A DNA stretch of 64,000 nucleotides, taken from contig NZ_JAMBMT010000001.1 of the NCBI RefSeq assembly GCF_040371085.1, positions 1,178,001-1,242,000 of the forward strand. The letters run 5' to 3'. The position numbers and the translations under genes were made by a program. Origin of the DNA: Psychrobacter sp. AH5. GTDB lineage: Bacteria; Pseudomonadota; Gammaproteobacteria; Pseudomonadales; Moraxellaceae. The notes under the pieces are model-generated. The model had not been told where the DNA came from. It did no database searches and saw nothing but the letters and a program-made list of their open reading frames with translations. Every line of letters starts with the position of its first letter. Position 1 is the first letter of the stretch. Below, piece by piece: positions 39,921 through 49,245 of this stretch.

Positions 39921-42479
39921 ATGACTGCTAATAATAATAAAACGTACCTTAAAGCTAGCTCTAGAAATAGTGATAATTTAAACGATGCTAATAATCAAAT
40001 CCAAGTCAGAGGTGCGCGCGTTCATAACCTAAAGAACCTCGATGTCGATCTACCGCGTAATGCCTTAGTGGTGTTTACGGGTATCTCAGGCTCTGGTAAA
40101 TCATCCTTGGCTTTTGGGACTTTATTTGCCGAGTCGCAGCGCCGCTATTTGGACTCAGTGTCGCCTTATGCACGGCGTCTGATTGACCAAGTCGATGAGC
40201 CTGATGTCGATAGTATTGAAGGTTTGCCGCCAGCGGTCGCGCTACAACAACAGCGCGGTACGCCATCGGTGCGCTCTTCAGTCGCTAGCGTCACTACCAT
40301 CTCTAATGGTTTGCGTATGCTGTACTCAAGAGCAGGGGACTATCCTGCCGGGCAAGAGATGCTTTACGCCGATGCCTTTTCGCCCAATACTCCAGAAGGC
40401 GCTTGTCCGACTTGCTCGGGGATAGGCCGAGTGTTTGAAGTGACTGAAGATTTGATGGTGCCTGATGCTACCAAGAGCATTCGTGAGCGCGCGATTGCTT
40501 CATGGCCGGGCGCTTGGCAAGGTCAAAACTTGAGCCGGATATTGACCACTTTAGGCCACGATATCGATGTTCCTTGGTATAAATTGCCCAAAAAAACTCG
40601 TGATTGGATTTTGTACACGGACGAGACGCCAACGGTGCCGGTGTATCCTGAGTATAATATCGAGCAAACCCGCACGGCGATTGAAAAAGGGGAGAAGCCC
40701 AATTACATGGGTACTTTTACGGGTGCCAAAAACTTCATCTTGCACTCGTTTGCCAATACTCAAAGCGCGCTGACTAAAAAACGCGTTTCACAATTTATGC
40801 AAATCTCCGAGTGCCCAGACTGTCATGGTAAAAAGCTGAAAAAAGAATCGTTATCGGTCAAATTTGCAGGTTTCGATATCGGTGAGCTGTCGCAGTTAAC
40901 CTTAACTGAGCTGGCATCCAAACTTGAAAGCACAGCGAAAAGTAAACCCACTAGCGACACTGCTAATCGTGAAAAAGCGATTGTCGCGCAGCGGATTGCT
41001 AGCGATATATTAGCGCGCGTCGAAGCTTTGACGCGCTTAGGTCTGGGTTATTTATCATTGGAGCGTACCACGCCAACCTTATCTCCTGGTGAGCTACAGC
41101 GGCTTAGATTAGCCACGCAAATTCGCTCGCAATTGTTCGGTGTGGTCTATGTGCTAGATGAGCCGTCTGCTGGCTTGCATCCTGCCGATACCCAAGCGCT
41201 GCTCGGTGCGCTAGATGAGCTGATAGCCGCGGGTAACTCAGTGTTTGTGGTCGAGCATGATGTCAGCGTGATCCGTCATGCCGATTGGGTAGTCGATGTC
41301 GGGCCAGAGGCGGGCACGCATGGCGGTGAAGTTATTTATAGTGGACCTACTGAGGGGCTGCGTGATATTCCTCAGTCGTACACCGCGCAGTATTTGTTCG
41401 CGAATAAAACAGCTAGCAGTAATGAGAAAAGCACTCGCCAGCCAGCGGCTTGGCTCAAGCTTAAAGACGTGCAGCGTAATAACGTAGAGGGACTAGATGT
41501 CGAATTTCCGCTAGGGGTAATGACTTGTGTGACGGGCGTCTCAGGCTCTGGCAAGTCAAGCTTAGTCAGTCAGGCACTAGTTGAGCTAGTCCAAGAAGCT
41601 TTAGGACAAAAGGTAATAGTTGAGGCGCCAACGGGCGAGGCGGATTTACTCGAGCAAGAGCTAGAGAACGTGACTGGCGGTCAGATTACCTCTGGTATGG
41701 AGAGTATAAAACGGCTTGTGACTATCGATCAAAAAGCCATCGGCCGCACGCCGCGCTCAAACTTAGCCACTTATACCGGACTATTTGATCATGTGCGTAA
41801 ACTCTTTGCGCAAACGCCAATGGCAAAACAGCGAGGCTTTAACGCTGGACGCTTCTCCTTTAATACAGTAAAAGGCCGTTGCCCTAATTGTGAAGGTTTA
41901 GGCTTTGTTAGCGTTGAGCTGTTATTCTTACCGAGTGTTTACGCACCCTGCCAAGTCTGTCACGGTCAGCGTTATGATGAGGAGACCCTTGCTATCACTT
42001 ATAAGGATAAAAATATCGCTGAAGTATTAGATTTAACCGTTGAAAAAGCGGCCGAGTTCTTTTGTGATGAGCCGCCTGTGCTACGCGCATTGGAGGCATT
42101 ATTGCAAGTGGGGTTAGGCTATCTGCGTTTAGGTCAACCGGCGACTGAGCTATCAGGCGGGGAGGCGCAACGTATTAAGCTTGCTACTGAATTGCAGCGC
42201 ACGCAGCGCGGTGAGACCCTTTATATCCTCGATGAGCCGACGACTGGTCTGCACCCGGCAGATGTTGCTAAGCTGATGACGCAATTGAACGGCTTAGTGG
42301 ATGCAGGCAATACGGTCATTATGGTCGTGCACGATATGCAAGTGGCTAGTAATAGCGACTGGATTATCGATATGGGTCCTGGTGCTGGAGATAAAGGCGG
42401 TATGATAGTGGCGCAAGGAGCTCCTAAAGAGGTTGCTAAGTCGAAGACTAGTCGCACCGCGCCTTTTTTATTACATTAG
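39921..42479 (+). CDS. UvrA-like excinuclease ATPase, UvrA2 class
   Basis: An 852-residue paralogue of UvrA with two ABC halves. First half: Walker A TGISGSGKSSLAFGT (about residue 54) and signature LSPGELQRLRLATQI with Walker B VVYVLDEPSAGLHP. Second half: Walker A TGVSGSGKSSLVSQ and signature ELSGGEAQRIKLATEL with LYILDEPTTGLHP. Zinc-knuckle pairs CPTCSGIG, CPDCHGKK, CPNCEGLG and CQVCHGQR are present. It is about 90 residues shorter than UvrA, and the region after the first Walker A is compact, fitting UvrA2-type proteins that lack the UvrB-binding module. These have been linked to damage tolerance or drug resistance rather than to core repair. AGGA precedes the ATG. It converges on the Anbu gene. 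Confidence 0.85.
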   Translation: MTANNNKTYLKASSRNSDNLNDANNQIQVRGARVHNLKNLDVDLPRNALVVFTGISGSGKSSLAFGTLFAESQRRYLDSVSPYARRLIDQVDEPDVDSIEGLPPAVALQQQRGTPSVRSSVASVTTISNGLRMLYSRAGDYPAGQEMLYADAFSPNTPEGACPTCSGIGRVFEVTEDLMVPDATKSIRERAIASWPGAWQGQNLSRILTTLGHDIDVPWYKLPKKTRDWILYTDETPTVPVYPEYNIEQTRTAIEKGEKPNYMGTFTGAKNFILHSFANTQSALTKKRVSQFMQISECPDCHGKKLKKESLSVKFAGFDIGELSQLTLTELASKLESTAKSKPTSDTANREKAIVAQRIASDILARVEALTRLGLGYLSLERTTPTLSPGELQRLRLATQIRSQLFGVVYVLDEPSAGLHPADTQALLGALDELIAAGNSVFVVEHDVSVIRHADWVVDVGPEAGTHGGEVIYSGPTEGLRDIPQSYTAQYLFANKTASSNEKSTRQPAAWLKLKDVQRNNVEGLDVEFPLGVMTCVTGVSGSGKSSLVSQALVELVQEALGQKVIVEAPTGEADLLEQELENVTGGQITSGMESIKRLVTIDQKAIGRTPRSNLATYTGLFDHVRKLFAQTPMAKQRGFNAGRFSFNTVKGRCPNCEGLGFVSVELLFLPSVYAPCQVCHGQRYDEETLAITYKDKNIAEVLDLTVEKAAEFFCDEPPVLRALEALLQVGLGYLRLGQPATELSGGEAQRIKLATELQRTQRGETLYILDEPTTGLHPADVAKLMTQLNGLVDAGNTVIMVVHDMQVASNSDWIIDMGPGAGDKGGMIVAQGAPKEVAKSKTSRTAPFLLH

Positions 42480-42504
42480 CATTATAAGTTTACTCATAAT
42501 ATAA

Positions 42505-43245
42505 TTAGCCCCAATAATCATCAGGACAGCTTGGCAGCTCTACTAAAGTATTGCGTAGCGCCTTAGCCCAGTAGCGGCTAATTTTATTAAAGTGCTCATC
42601 ATCAGCTTCGATACGGCGGCCTTTTGGCATCGTAAAGCTATCGTTTTGATAGATCAAAAAGTCGATTGGCATGCCCACTGACAGGTTGGAGTGAATGGTT
42701 GAGTCAAATGATAGCATTAGCGCTTGGGTAGCATGATTAATATCAGTATCATAACTGACCGAGCGATCAAGAATAGGTTTGCCGTATTTAATTTCGCCTA
42801 ATTGAAAAAACGGCGTATCAGCGGTGGCCTTGATAAAGTTGCCTTCAGGATAAATCATGTAAAGCTCAGGCTTTTGTCCTTTTATTTGCCCGCCTAATAA
42901 AAAAGAGCTAGTAAAAGTGCCGCTATTATTATCATTAGCGACTTTTTGCGCGTGAGTCATAACATCACGCATGCATTCGCCAACCATTTGCGCGGCATCA
43001 AACAGTGTCGCAACCGTATTAATATTACTCTCAACGCACTGATCAATATCGGTTTGTAGTTTGTTAAATACCGCTTGCGAGGTGGCCAAGCTTCCAGCCG
43101 TTTGTAATACCATAAAGCGCTCACCTTCGACGCCGTATTGATAGAGCTTACGAAAAGTTGAGATGTGATCGACGCCGGCATTGGTGCGAGTGTCACTGGC
43201 AAAAACTAAGCCGTCTTTGAGACGAATAGCGGCGCAATAAGTCAT
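42505..43245 (-). CDS. Anbu-type proteasome-like protein
   Basis: A 246-residue Ntn-fold protein of the Anbu family (ancestral beta-subunit). The protein begins MTYCAAIRLKDGLVFASDTRTNAG, giving a candidate nucleophile Thr2 directly after the initiator Met, with Asp18 and Lys33 in the positions of the proteasomal Asp17/Lys33 pair. LMLSFDSTIHSNLSVGMPIDF is a typical C-terminal segment. Anbu proteins form ring or helical assemblies; natural substrates and protease activity remain unsettled. It is the last gene of a minus-strand operon with a transglutaminase-like and an ATP-grasp/alpha-E gene (48-base gap), the classic Anbu association. AAGGA 8 bases before the ATG. Confidence 0.9.
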   Translation of the reverse strand: MTYCAAIRLKDGLVFASDTRTNAGVDHISTFRKLYQYGVEGERFMVLQTAGSLATSQAVFNKLQTDIDQCVESNINTVATLFDAAQMVGECMRDVMTHAQKVANDNNSGTFTSSFLLGGQIKGQKPELYMIYPEGNFIKATADTPFFQLGEIKYGKPILDRSVSYDTDINHATQALMLSFDSTIHSNLSVGMPIDFLIYQNDSFTMPKGRRIEADDEHFNKISRYWAKALRNTLVELPSCPDDYWG

Positions 43246-43293
43246 AAATTATCCTTGTTTAATTTATCCTAAAAACCTTTGAAACTTGGCCTG

Positions 43294-44079
43294 TTATGAT
43301 AACCGCGTGACTAACACTTGACTGTAAAGATTCTCGTAGCCGCCGCCCATGCGTACACCGCGTACTGGTGCGGTATCCAAGTAGTCTCGACCGACTGCCA
43401 CATAGACGTGCGCGTTTGGGGTAAAGGCTTGGTTGGAGATGTCAAAAGTGTACCAGTAGCCCTCTATATAAGCTTCCGCCCAAGCGTGGCTTGCCATATG
43501 ATTTTCAGTGTCATCATACAGATAGCCTGAGACGTAACGCGCTGGAATTTGGCTGTCGCGCAGCATGCTTATAAACACATGGGTATGATCTTGGCAAACA
43601 CCGCCGCCCATCTTAAAGGCCTCGCTCGCAGTGGTACCGACATGGGTGACATCTTTAACAAATGGCATTTTCATAATCAGCGCATTGGCCATTTTTTTGA
43701 GACTCTCTAAACTAGCATCTTGTAAAAACGGAGCGGCAAATTCGCGCATCTCTTTTGAGCACTTAGTCAACGGACTTTGTACCGTAAACAGCAAGTAGGG
43801 AACGTTATCCATATCCTCAAGCCGCTCGGTATCAGTATTAATCTCCACAATGCCCGAGGCTTGCATTTGCAAATTATCATGAGTCTCGTTACGGCTAAGG
43901 GTCAGCCAATCATTGCCGAAACCATCTTTTTGACTGACCGCGACTTTAGGCAGTAATACATCCCAGCGGTGAATGATTTGGTGCGGCAGCTGCATCGGCG
44001 TCATACGGATATACTGCACACTACGCTGCGCTTGCTCGCCATAATAGTAGTTGGTCTGATGACTTATTTGTAATTTCAT
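43294..44079 (-). CDS. Transglutaminase-like cysteine protein of the Anbu operon
   Basis: A 261-residue protein with an N-terminal beta domain of the bacterial transglutaminase type (residues 1 to about 90: LQISHQTNYYYGEQAQRSVQ) and a papain-like transglutaminase core. The predicted triad is Cys162 (GGGVCQDHTHVF), His198 (ASHAWAEAYI) and Asp213 (TFDISNQ). It could act as a peptidase or as an amide-transferring enzyme; sequence cannot choose. No signal peptide is seen, so it should be cytosolic. It lies between the ATP-grasp/alpha-E gene and Anbu with short gaps; GAGG precedes the ATG. Confidence 0.9.
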   Translation of the reverse strand: MKLQISHQTNYYYGEQAQRSVQYIRMTPMQLPHQIIHRWDVLLPKVAVSQKDGFGNDWLTLSRNETHDNLQMQASGIVEINTDTERLEDMDNVPYLLFTVQSPLTKCSKEMREFAAPFLQDASLESLKKMANALIMKMPFVKDVTHVGTTASEAFKMGGGVCQDHTHVFISMLRDSQIPARYVSGYLYDDTENHMASHAWAEAYIEGYWYTFDISNQAFTPNAHVYVAVGRDYLDTAPVRGVRMGGGYENLYSQVLVTRLS

Positions 44080-44138
44080 AATGTCCTCTTATTTTTTGAT
44101 ACGAGCTTTTTATTTGGCAGTTTTTGTTTATTATTAGC

Positions 44139-46448
44139 TTAAACGCCTTGCTGCAAAATAATATTGAACTCGCGGCTAATAAGCTTAAAGTCGCTAAACT
44201 GCTTGGACTTAATCATCTGATTGGTCAGCCGCGTCAATTCGCGCCAGCGCGTATTTTCAGGGAGCTGATTGATCCAATATTTAAATTGTAGACTAATCTC
44301 GCTCGTGTCTTCATCGAGCAATACCGCGCGCTCTAACTGCTCAAAGTAGCGGCCTAACTGCCAAAAGCAAGTCACGGTCGGATGCTCTTGCTGCATCGCT
44401 GCATTACAAGCATAGAGCTGCAAAGCTGCCGCGCGATAAGTACCAGCATTGGATAGCCGTTTAATCAAGTTATAAAGCTCAGCGGTGTCTTTACCGATCA
44501 CGCCTTTGGCCTCTTGCACATTGGTTTCGATGGACTGTACGATGCTTGGAATGACTTTTTGCTCAAGCTCATAGAGCATTTGCGCTTTCATCACCTTTAG
44601 CGCTTCGCTAGGGTCCGCGGCAAAGCCTAAATTATTGATTAAGTGCTGCGCTTGGGATTTTTTGATAGTGCCATTGATCAGCTGTTTCATCAGGCCATCA
44701 TAGTAAAAGAGGCGTTCACTATAGCGACCAAGCCAAATCAGATAGCTACCGGTTGAGAGTAGTAGTATCATTGGCGCATCATCTAGATCCTCAAAACCCG
44801 CTTCGGTCGGCTGCACGCGATTATAGTAGCTGGCATGGTTAGCGGCGCTAGTGTCTGTATTTCTATTTTCTGTGCTTTTACTGTCTGTGCTCGAAGTTTC
44901 TAAATGATCAGTCTGACGAGCTTTTAAGTTGCTATCTAAATTACTGTCATCAACGACCCAAGTGTCTTTGATACCGCCGCCTTGTGAGGAGTTCACCACT
45001 AAGGAGCCCTCAACCATCGCCACCCGCGTCAGGCCGCCTGGTACGATATCCACTGAGCCATCACCATGACTGAGGATAAAGGGTCGCAAGTCGATATGAC
45101 GCGGGGCAATACCATCGCTGACCGCTGTGGGATTGGTCGATAGCGAGATCGTTGGCTGCGCGATAAAGCCTGCTGGATTTTCAAGTAAGCGCTTGCGATA
45201 GTCGCTAATCTCTTGCTTAGTTGAGGTCGGCCCAATCAGCATGCCATAGCCGCCTGAGCCTTGCGTTTCTTTAACCACTAGCTTATCTAGATTATCTAAC
45301 ACATAAGATAATTGCTCAGGCTTACGGCATTGATAAGTCTCGATATTGGGGAGTAGCGGCTCCTCGCCTAGATAGAACTTAATCATATCGGGCACAAAAG
45401 CATAAAGACTCTTGTCATCGGCGACCCCAGTACCGGGCGCATTTACGATAACCACGTTACCAGCGCGATAAGCGCTCATTAGGCCTGATACGCCAAGTAT
45501 GGAGTGAGACTGAAAGGCGAGCGGATCGAGATAAGGGTCGTCAATACGGCGATAAATAATATCGACTTGTACTTTACCGCGAATACTTTGCATATAGACT
45601 TTGCTATCTTCGACCACTAAATCATAGCCATGCACTAGCGGTACATTCATCTCATGCGCCAAAAAGGCGTGCTCATAATAAGCACTATTAAAGCGTCCTG
45701 GCGTCAAGATGACAATCTGCGGATCGTATTTACTCGTTGAGCTGGCAAGGCATTTTTTTAGGCGTTTAGGATAATCGCTAATCCCTAATACCGGCGTATG
45801 AGCAAACAGATCAGACAATAAGGTCTCAGATATAGTGCGGCTCTCAAGCATATACGAGACGCCTGATGGCGTACGCAAATTATCTTCTAACACACAAAAG
45901 CGGCCGTCCTCATCACGGATCAGATCAATTCCGCTGATATGCGAATAGATGGGTTTATCAAGCTTGATACCCATCATCCACGGCTCATAACAGCCACTAG
46001 CATAAACGTAGCTGGCAGGTACAATGCCCGATTTCATAATGGCTTGCTCGTGATAAATATCATGAAGAAAAGCGTTGAGCGCGGTGATACGTTGCTGACA
46101 GCCTTTTTCGATTTTTTGCCATTCACTAGCGGCAATGATACGCGGTACGATGTCAAAGGGGATCATACGCTCGATATTTTTGGCATCGCTATAAACGGTG
46201 AAGGTGACGCCTTTACGATAAAAGATGTTTTCGGCTTGCTCATTGAGATGATTAATCGCATCCATGCTAGTGTTGTCTAGCCAGTCGCCAACGGCTTGCG
46301 CAGCGGGGCGATAGTTGCCTTTAGCATCTTGTAATTCATCAAAACAAGACCGTTTCTCAGCGGGCGCTTTGGCCTTATCTTTAGTGCCCGATTTTGTTTG
46401 ACTTTGGCTTTGCGATTGAGTTTGGTTTTGAGGGGCTTGTTTCGTCAT
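44139..46448 (-). CDS. Fused circularly permuted ATP-grasp and alpha-E domain protein
   Basis: A 769-residue two-part protein. After a Gln/Ser/Lys-rich tail of about 35 residues comes a circularly permuted type-2 ATP-grasp domain (about residues 60-500), with DLIRDEDGRFCVLEDNLRTPSGVSY, PGRFNSAYYEHAFLA, VNAPGTGVADDKSLYAF, KETQGSGGYGMLIGP and SSQGGGIKDTWV. A polar Asp/Ser/Thr linker follows. The C-terminal alpha-E (DUF403) domain contains WLGRYSERLFYYDGLM and a late QLGRYFEQLERAVLLDE. Such ATP-grasp proteins are predicted peptide or amide ligases. The two domains are often separate genes; here they are fused. I use the ATG at 46448 with GAGG about 7 bases upstream; the longer frame starts 11 codons earlier. 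It heads the Anbu operon. Confidence 0.9.
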   Translation of the reverse strand: MTKQAPQNQTQSQSQSQTKSGTKDKAKAPAEKRSCFDELQDAKGNYRPAAQAVGDWLDNTSMDAINHLNEQAENIFYRKGVTFTVYSDAKNIERMIPFDIVPRIIAASEWQKIEKGCQQRITALNAFLHDIYHEQAIMKSGIVPASYVYASGCYEPWMMGIKLDKPIYSHISGIDLIRDEDGRFCVLEDNLRTPSGVSYMLESRTISETLLSDLFAHTPVLGISDYPKRLKKCLASSTSKYDPQIVILTPGRFNSAYYEHAFLAHEMNVPLVHGYDLVVEDSKVYMQSIRGKVQVDIIYRRIDDPYLDPLAFQSHSILGVSGLMSAYRAGNVVIVNAPGTGVADDKSLYAFVPDMIKFYLGEEPLLPNIETYQCRKPEQLSYVLDNLDKLVVKETQGSGGYGMLIGPTSTKQEISDYRKRLLENPAGFIAQPTISLSTNPTAVSDGIAPRHIDLRPFILSHGDGSVDIVPGGLTRVAMVEGSLVVNSSQGGGIKDTWVVDDSNLDSNLKARQTDHLETSSTDSKSTENRNTDTSAANHASYYNRVQPTEAGFEDLDDAPMILLLSTGSYLIWLGRYSERLFYYDGLMKQLINGTIKKSQAQHLINNLGFAADPSEALKVMKAQMLYELEQKVIPSIVQSIETNVQEAKGVIGKDTAELYNLIKRLSNAGTYRAAALQLYACNAAMQQEHPTVTCFWQLGRYFEQLERAVLLDEDTSEISLQFKYWINQLPENTRWRELTRLTNQMIKSKQFSDFKLISREFNIILQQGV

Positions 46449-46828
46449 AAATACCTCACGCATCCTTGGTAAAGTGATCAATTATGATAAATAGACGAGC
46501 TATCATCGACAAACTGAGAGTAATAAAGACAAACTCAGTCGATATCATAGGCTAACTACGACTATACCGCGTCTTTGTGCTATTACACAACAAGCGTTTA
46601 TTTTTAAATTTAAATCAATTCGTGCCGTTATAGCCAGCTTTATATTGTTAAAATACCTCGTTTCTCACTGCCTCCTATATCTCACTAACGCTACTAAGAA
46701 AACTATATGCTCAATACAAATCATCTTATTATCCAAGCTACGATTAGAGGCTCGTCATGCCAGCATAGTGATCTTAGTTGTCAGACTATTGTCAAAACGC
46801 CATATAAAATAGCGAAGGAGAGCTGCTG
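46449..46828. promoter_or_regulatory. Divergent promoter region of the Anbu operon and nhaC
   Basis: 380 AT-rich bases between divergent genes. It must hold both promoters; I cannot single out a convincing operator, hairpin or open reading frame. Confidence 0.5.
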
Positions 46829-48298
46829 ATGACTAGTGATAAACCCGCGCAAAAGTTTCAAAAACCTTCTGCTAAGCTTGCCGCGCTCGCTTTATTGTCC
46901 GTGGTTTTTAGTCTGGTATTTTGTCTGATGATCCTAAAGACGGTCTCCATTCAAGTCGGCTTGCTATTAGGTATGGTCTTTGTCACCCTTATCTCCAGAA
47001 GGCTCGGCTATCGCTTTAATGATTTGATGGTGCTCATTCAAAAGAGCATTGGTGAGTCGACTTTTGGCTTATGGTTTTTTATTGCTATCGGCGCGATAAT
47101 CGCCGCTTGGATGGCGGCAGGCACGGTGCCGGCTATCATTTACTATGGTTTGGGAGTTATCTCGCCCACAGTGTTTTTGCCAGCCGGCTTTGTGTTGTGT
47201 GCGATTACTGCGCTGTCAACAGGTACTTCTTGGGGTACGGTTGGCACGGTAGGTATTGCCTTAGTAGGGATCGGTCAAGGCTTAGGTATTCCGCTACCTA
47301 TCACCGCTGGGATGATTATCTCAGGCGCGGTGACGGGGGATAAAATGTCTCCGGTCTCTGATACGCCTAACTTGACGGCTATGTCTGCAGGCGCTGATCT
47401 GTACGAGACTATCAAAGCGATGATACAGACCATCACCCCAGCGTTTTTTATTACTTTAGCGCTGTTTATCTATTTAGGCATTCAGTATGGCTCAGCGGAT
47501 GCCAATCTGAGCGTTATCGATGAGACACGCAGCGTATTGGCAGAGAGCTTTAATCTACATCCTATTGTCATGCTGCCCATGGTTATTTTATTGACTTTGA
47601 ACGTTATGAAATTCCCATCGCTACCGTCTATGACTATTGCGGTGATAGCAGGTTTAATAGTGGCAGTGGTATTTCAAGATGCCAGTATTGCTGTAGCACT
47701 AGAGTATTTAAATTCAGGATTTAAGATTGAAACGGGTTCTAGTTATGTCGATCCCATTCTCAATCGCGGCGGCATTCAAAGCATGATGTGGACCTTTTCA
47801 GTGGCTTTTATGGCGTTGTCATTAGGAGGGGTATTAAGTAAAGTCGGCTATATGGAAGCGCTGATCTTAGGCTTAGTGGATAAAGCCAAAACCGTCGGCT
47901 CGCTAACCTTATTGGTGATGTCATCCTCTATTGCTTCAACCGCAGCCTTTGGTGAGGCTTATTTATCCTTTATCTTAAACGGTGAGCTATTTAAGAAGCA
48001 GTTTGATAAAGTAGGGCTTAATCGGGCGATGCTAGCTCGTATTGTCAGTGAAGGTGGCCTTATGATGGCGCCCTTGATGCCATGGACGACTTTTGGCGCT
48101 TTTACTGCAGCGACATTAGGCATCAGCGGCTTTGAGTTTGCGCCATACGCCTTTATGAGCTTTTTGAGTCCGCTAATATCGGTGCTGATGACTTATCTTG
48201 GTCTAGCGGTAGTCTGGAATAATAACAAAAACAAGGGAGTGAAAAAGCTTGTAGATGTCGATGTCAGCAATGAGCCTAATTTTATAAATCAGCGCTGA
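46829..48298 (+). CDS. nhaC: NhaC-family Na+/H+ antiporter
   Basis: A 489-residue polytopic inner-membrane antiporter with about 11-12 helices, expected to expel Na+ (or take up organic anions in some relatives) in exchange for H+. Family segments: SIGESTFGLWFFIAIGAIIAAWMAAGTVPA near residue 75, TGTSWGTVGTVGIALVGIG near 130, MIISGAVTGDKMSPVSDTPNL near 165, and EAYLSFILNGELFKKQF near 385. A strong AAGGAGAG site lies about 8 bases before the ATG. No partner genes; a salt-tolerance role is inferred from the family. Confidence 0.9.
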   Translation: MTSDKPAQKFQKPSAKLAALALLSVVFSLVFCLMILKTVSIQVGLLLGMVFVTLISRRLGYRFNDLMVLIQKSIGESTFGLWFFIAIGAIIAAWMAAGTVPAIIYYGLGVISPTVFLPAGFVLCAITALSTGTSWGTVGTVGIALVGIGQGLGIPLPITAGMIISGAVTGDKMSPVSDTPNLTAMSAGADLYETIKAMIQTITPAFFITLALFIYLGIQYGSADANLSVIDETRSVLAESFNLHPIVMLPMVILLTLNVMKFPSLPSMTIAVIAGLIVAVVFQDASIAVALEYLNSGFKIETGSSYVDPILNRGGIQSMMWTFSVAFMALSLGGVLSKVGYMEALILGLVDKAKTVGSLTLLVMSSSIASTAAFGEAYLSFILNGELFKKQFDKVGLNRAMLARIVSEGGLMMAPLMPWTTFGAFTAATLGISGFEFAPYAFMSFLSPLISVLMTYLGLAVVWNNNKNKGVKKLVDVDVSNEPNFINQR

Positions 48299-48441
48299 TG
48301 CTATCAAAGGTACTATCAAATCAATGATAGTCAAAGATAGTCAAATAGACCATAGATAAAAAAAGATAACAGGTTCCATAAAAAGGGAGTGCTTTACTCT
48401 CTAATAATCACTAGATTTTAATAAAATATAAGAGAAAACCT

Positions 48442-49245
48442 ATGAATATCCAACAAGCTAAAGCATTAGTACAAGAGTGGCGACAAGCATTGTTTGCGCC
48501 CAATGCTGACATCAATAGCGTTATGGCTAAATACTGGCAAGCGGATGCCAGCTTTAAGATAGCGTATCCTTTTGATAATCAAGATCGCGCAGGCGCTATT
48601 CAAAACTACTATCGGCCCCTGTTTGATAGCTTCGCTGATATTGCGCTTCGCGATGACATTATGGTCACAGGCATCGATGAGGGCGCTATTTGGGTGGGAA
48701 TCACCGGTCATTATGAGATGAGCTTTGTTCAGCCTTGGCTTGATATTCCGGCGACAGGTAAGCGTGCCACGCTACGCTTTGGCGAGGTGTACCGCGTTGA
48801 TGACTGTGGGCTAGTTGAGGCACAGATACTGATAGATATTCCGATGCTAATGACACAAGCAGGGGTCAATCCACTGCCGGCAAGTTTGGGCAGCGAAGCT
48901 TTTGTGCCAAGCCCTGCCACGCAAGACGGTATACTTTATGATCCTCAAGCAGCCGAGGCGGGTCAGACGACACTGAAGCTGGTCAACGACATGCTAGCAG
49001 GGCTAATGGAGTTCGATGGCAAGACGCTTGAGTCTATGGCGATTGAGCGTTTTTGGCATCCAAATATGAATTGGTATGGCCCTTGTGGCATTGGTACTAC
49101 TCGCGGGATAGCAGGCTTTCAAAATGCGCATCAGTATGACTTTGTGATGGCTTTTCCGGATCGTGATGTGGTCACCGATGTGCGCTTCGCTGAGGGCAAT
49201 TATGCAGTCTCAAGCGGTGTGCCTTCGCTGCTAGCTTGCTATTAG
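48442..49245 (+). pseudogene. SnoaL-like (NTF2 fold) tandem protein truncated at its 3' end
   Basis: The 267-residue frame holds two SnoaL/NTF2-like units. The first is complete: MAKYWQADASFKIAYPF through IPATGKRATLRFGEVYRV to LIDIPMLMTQAG. The second starts well (ESMAIERFWHPNMNWYGPCG, GIAGFQNAHQYDF, RFAEGNYAVSSGVPSLLA) but stops at CY-stop, exactly where the first copy continues with the PWLDIPATG strand. About 60 residues of the second unit are therefore missing. What follows is unrelated sequence in another frame. This indicates a 3' deletion rather than a natural end. Relatives are annotated as ester-cyclase or polyketide-cyclase-like; the real substrate is unknown. Confidence 0.75.
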
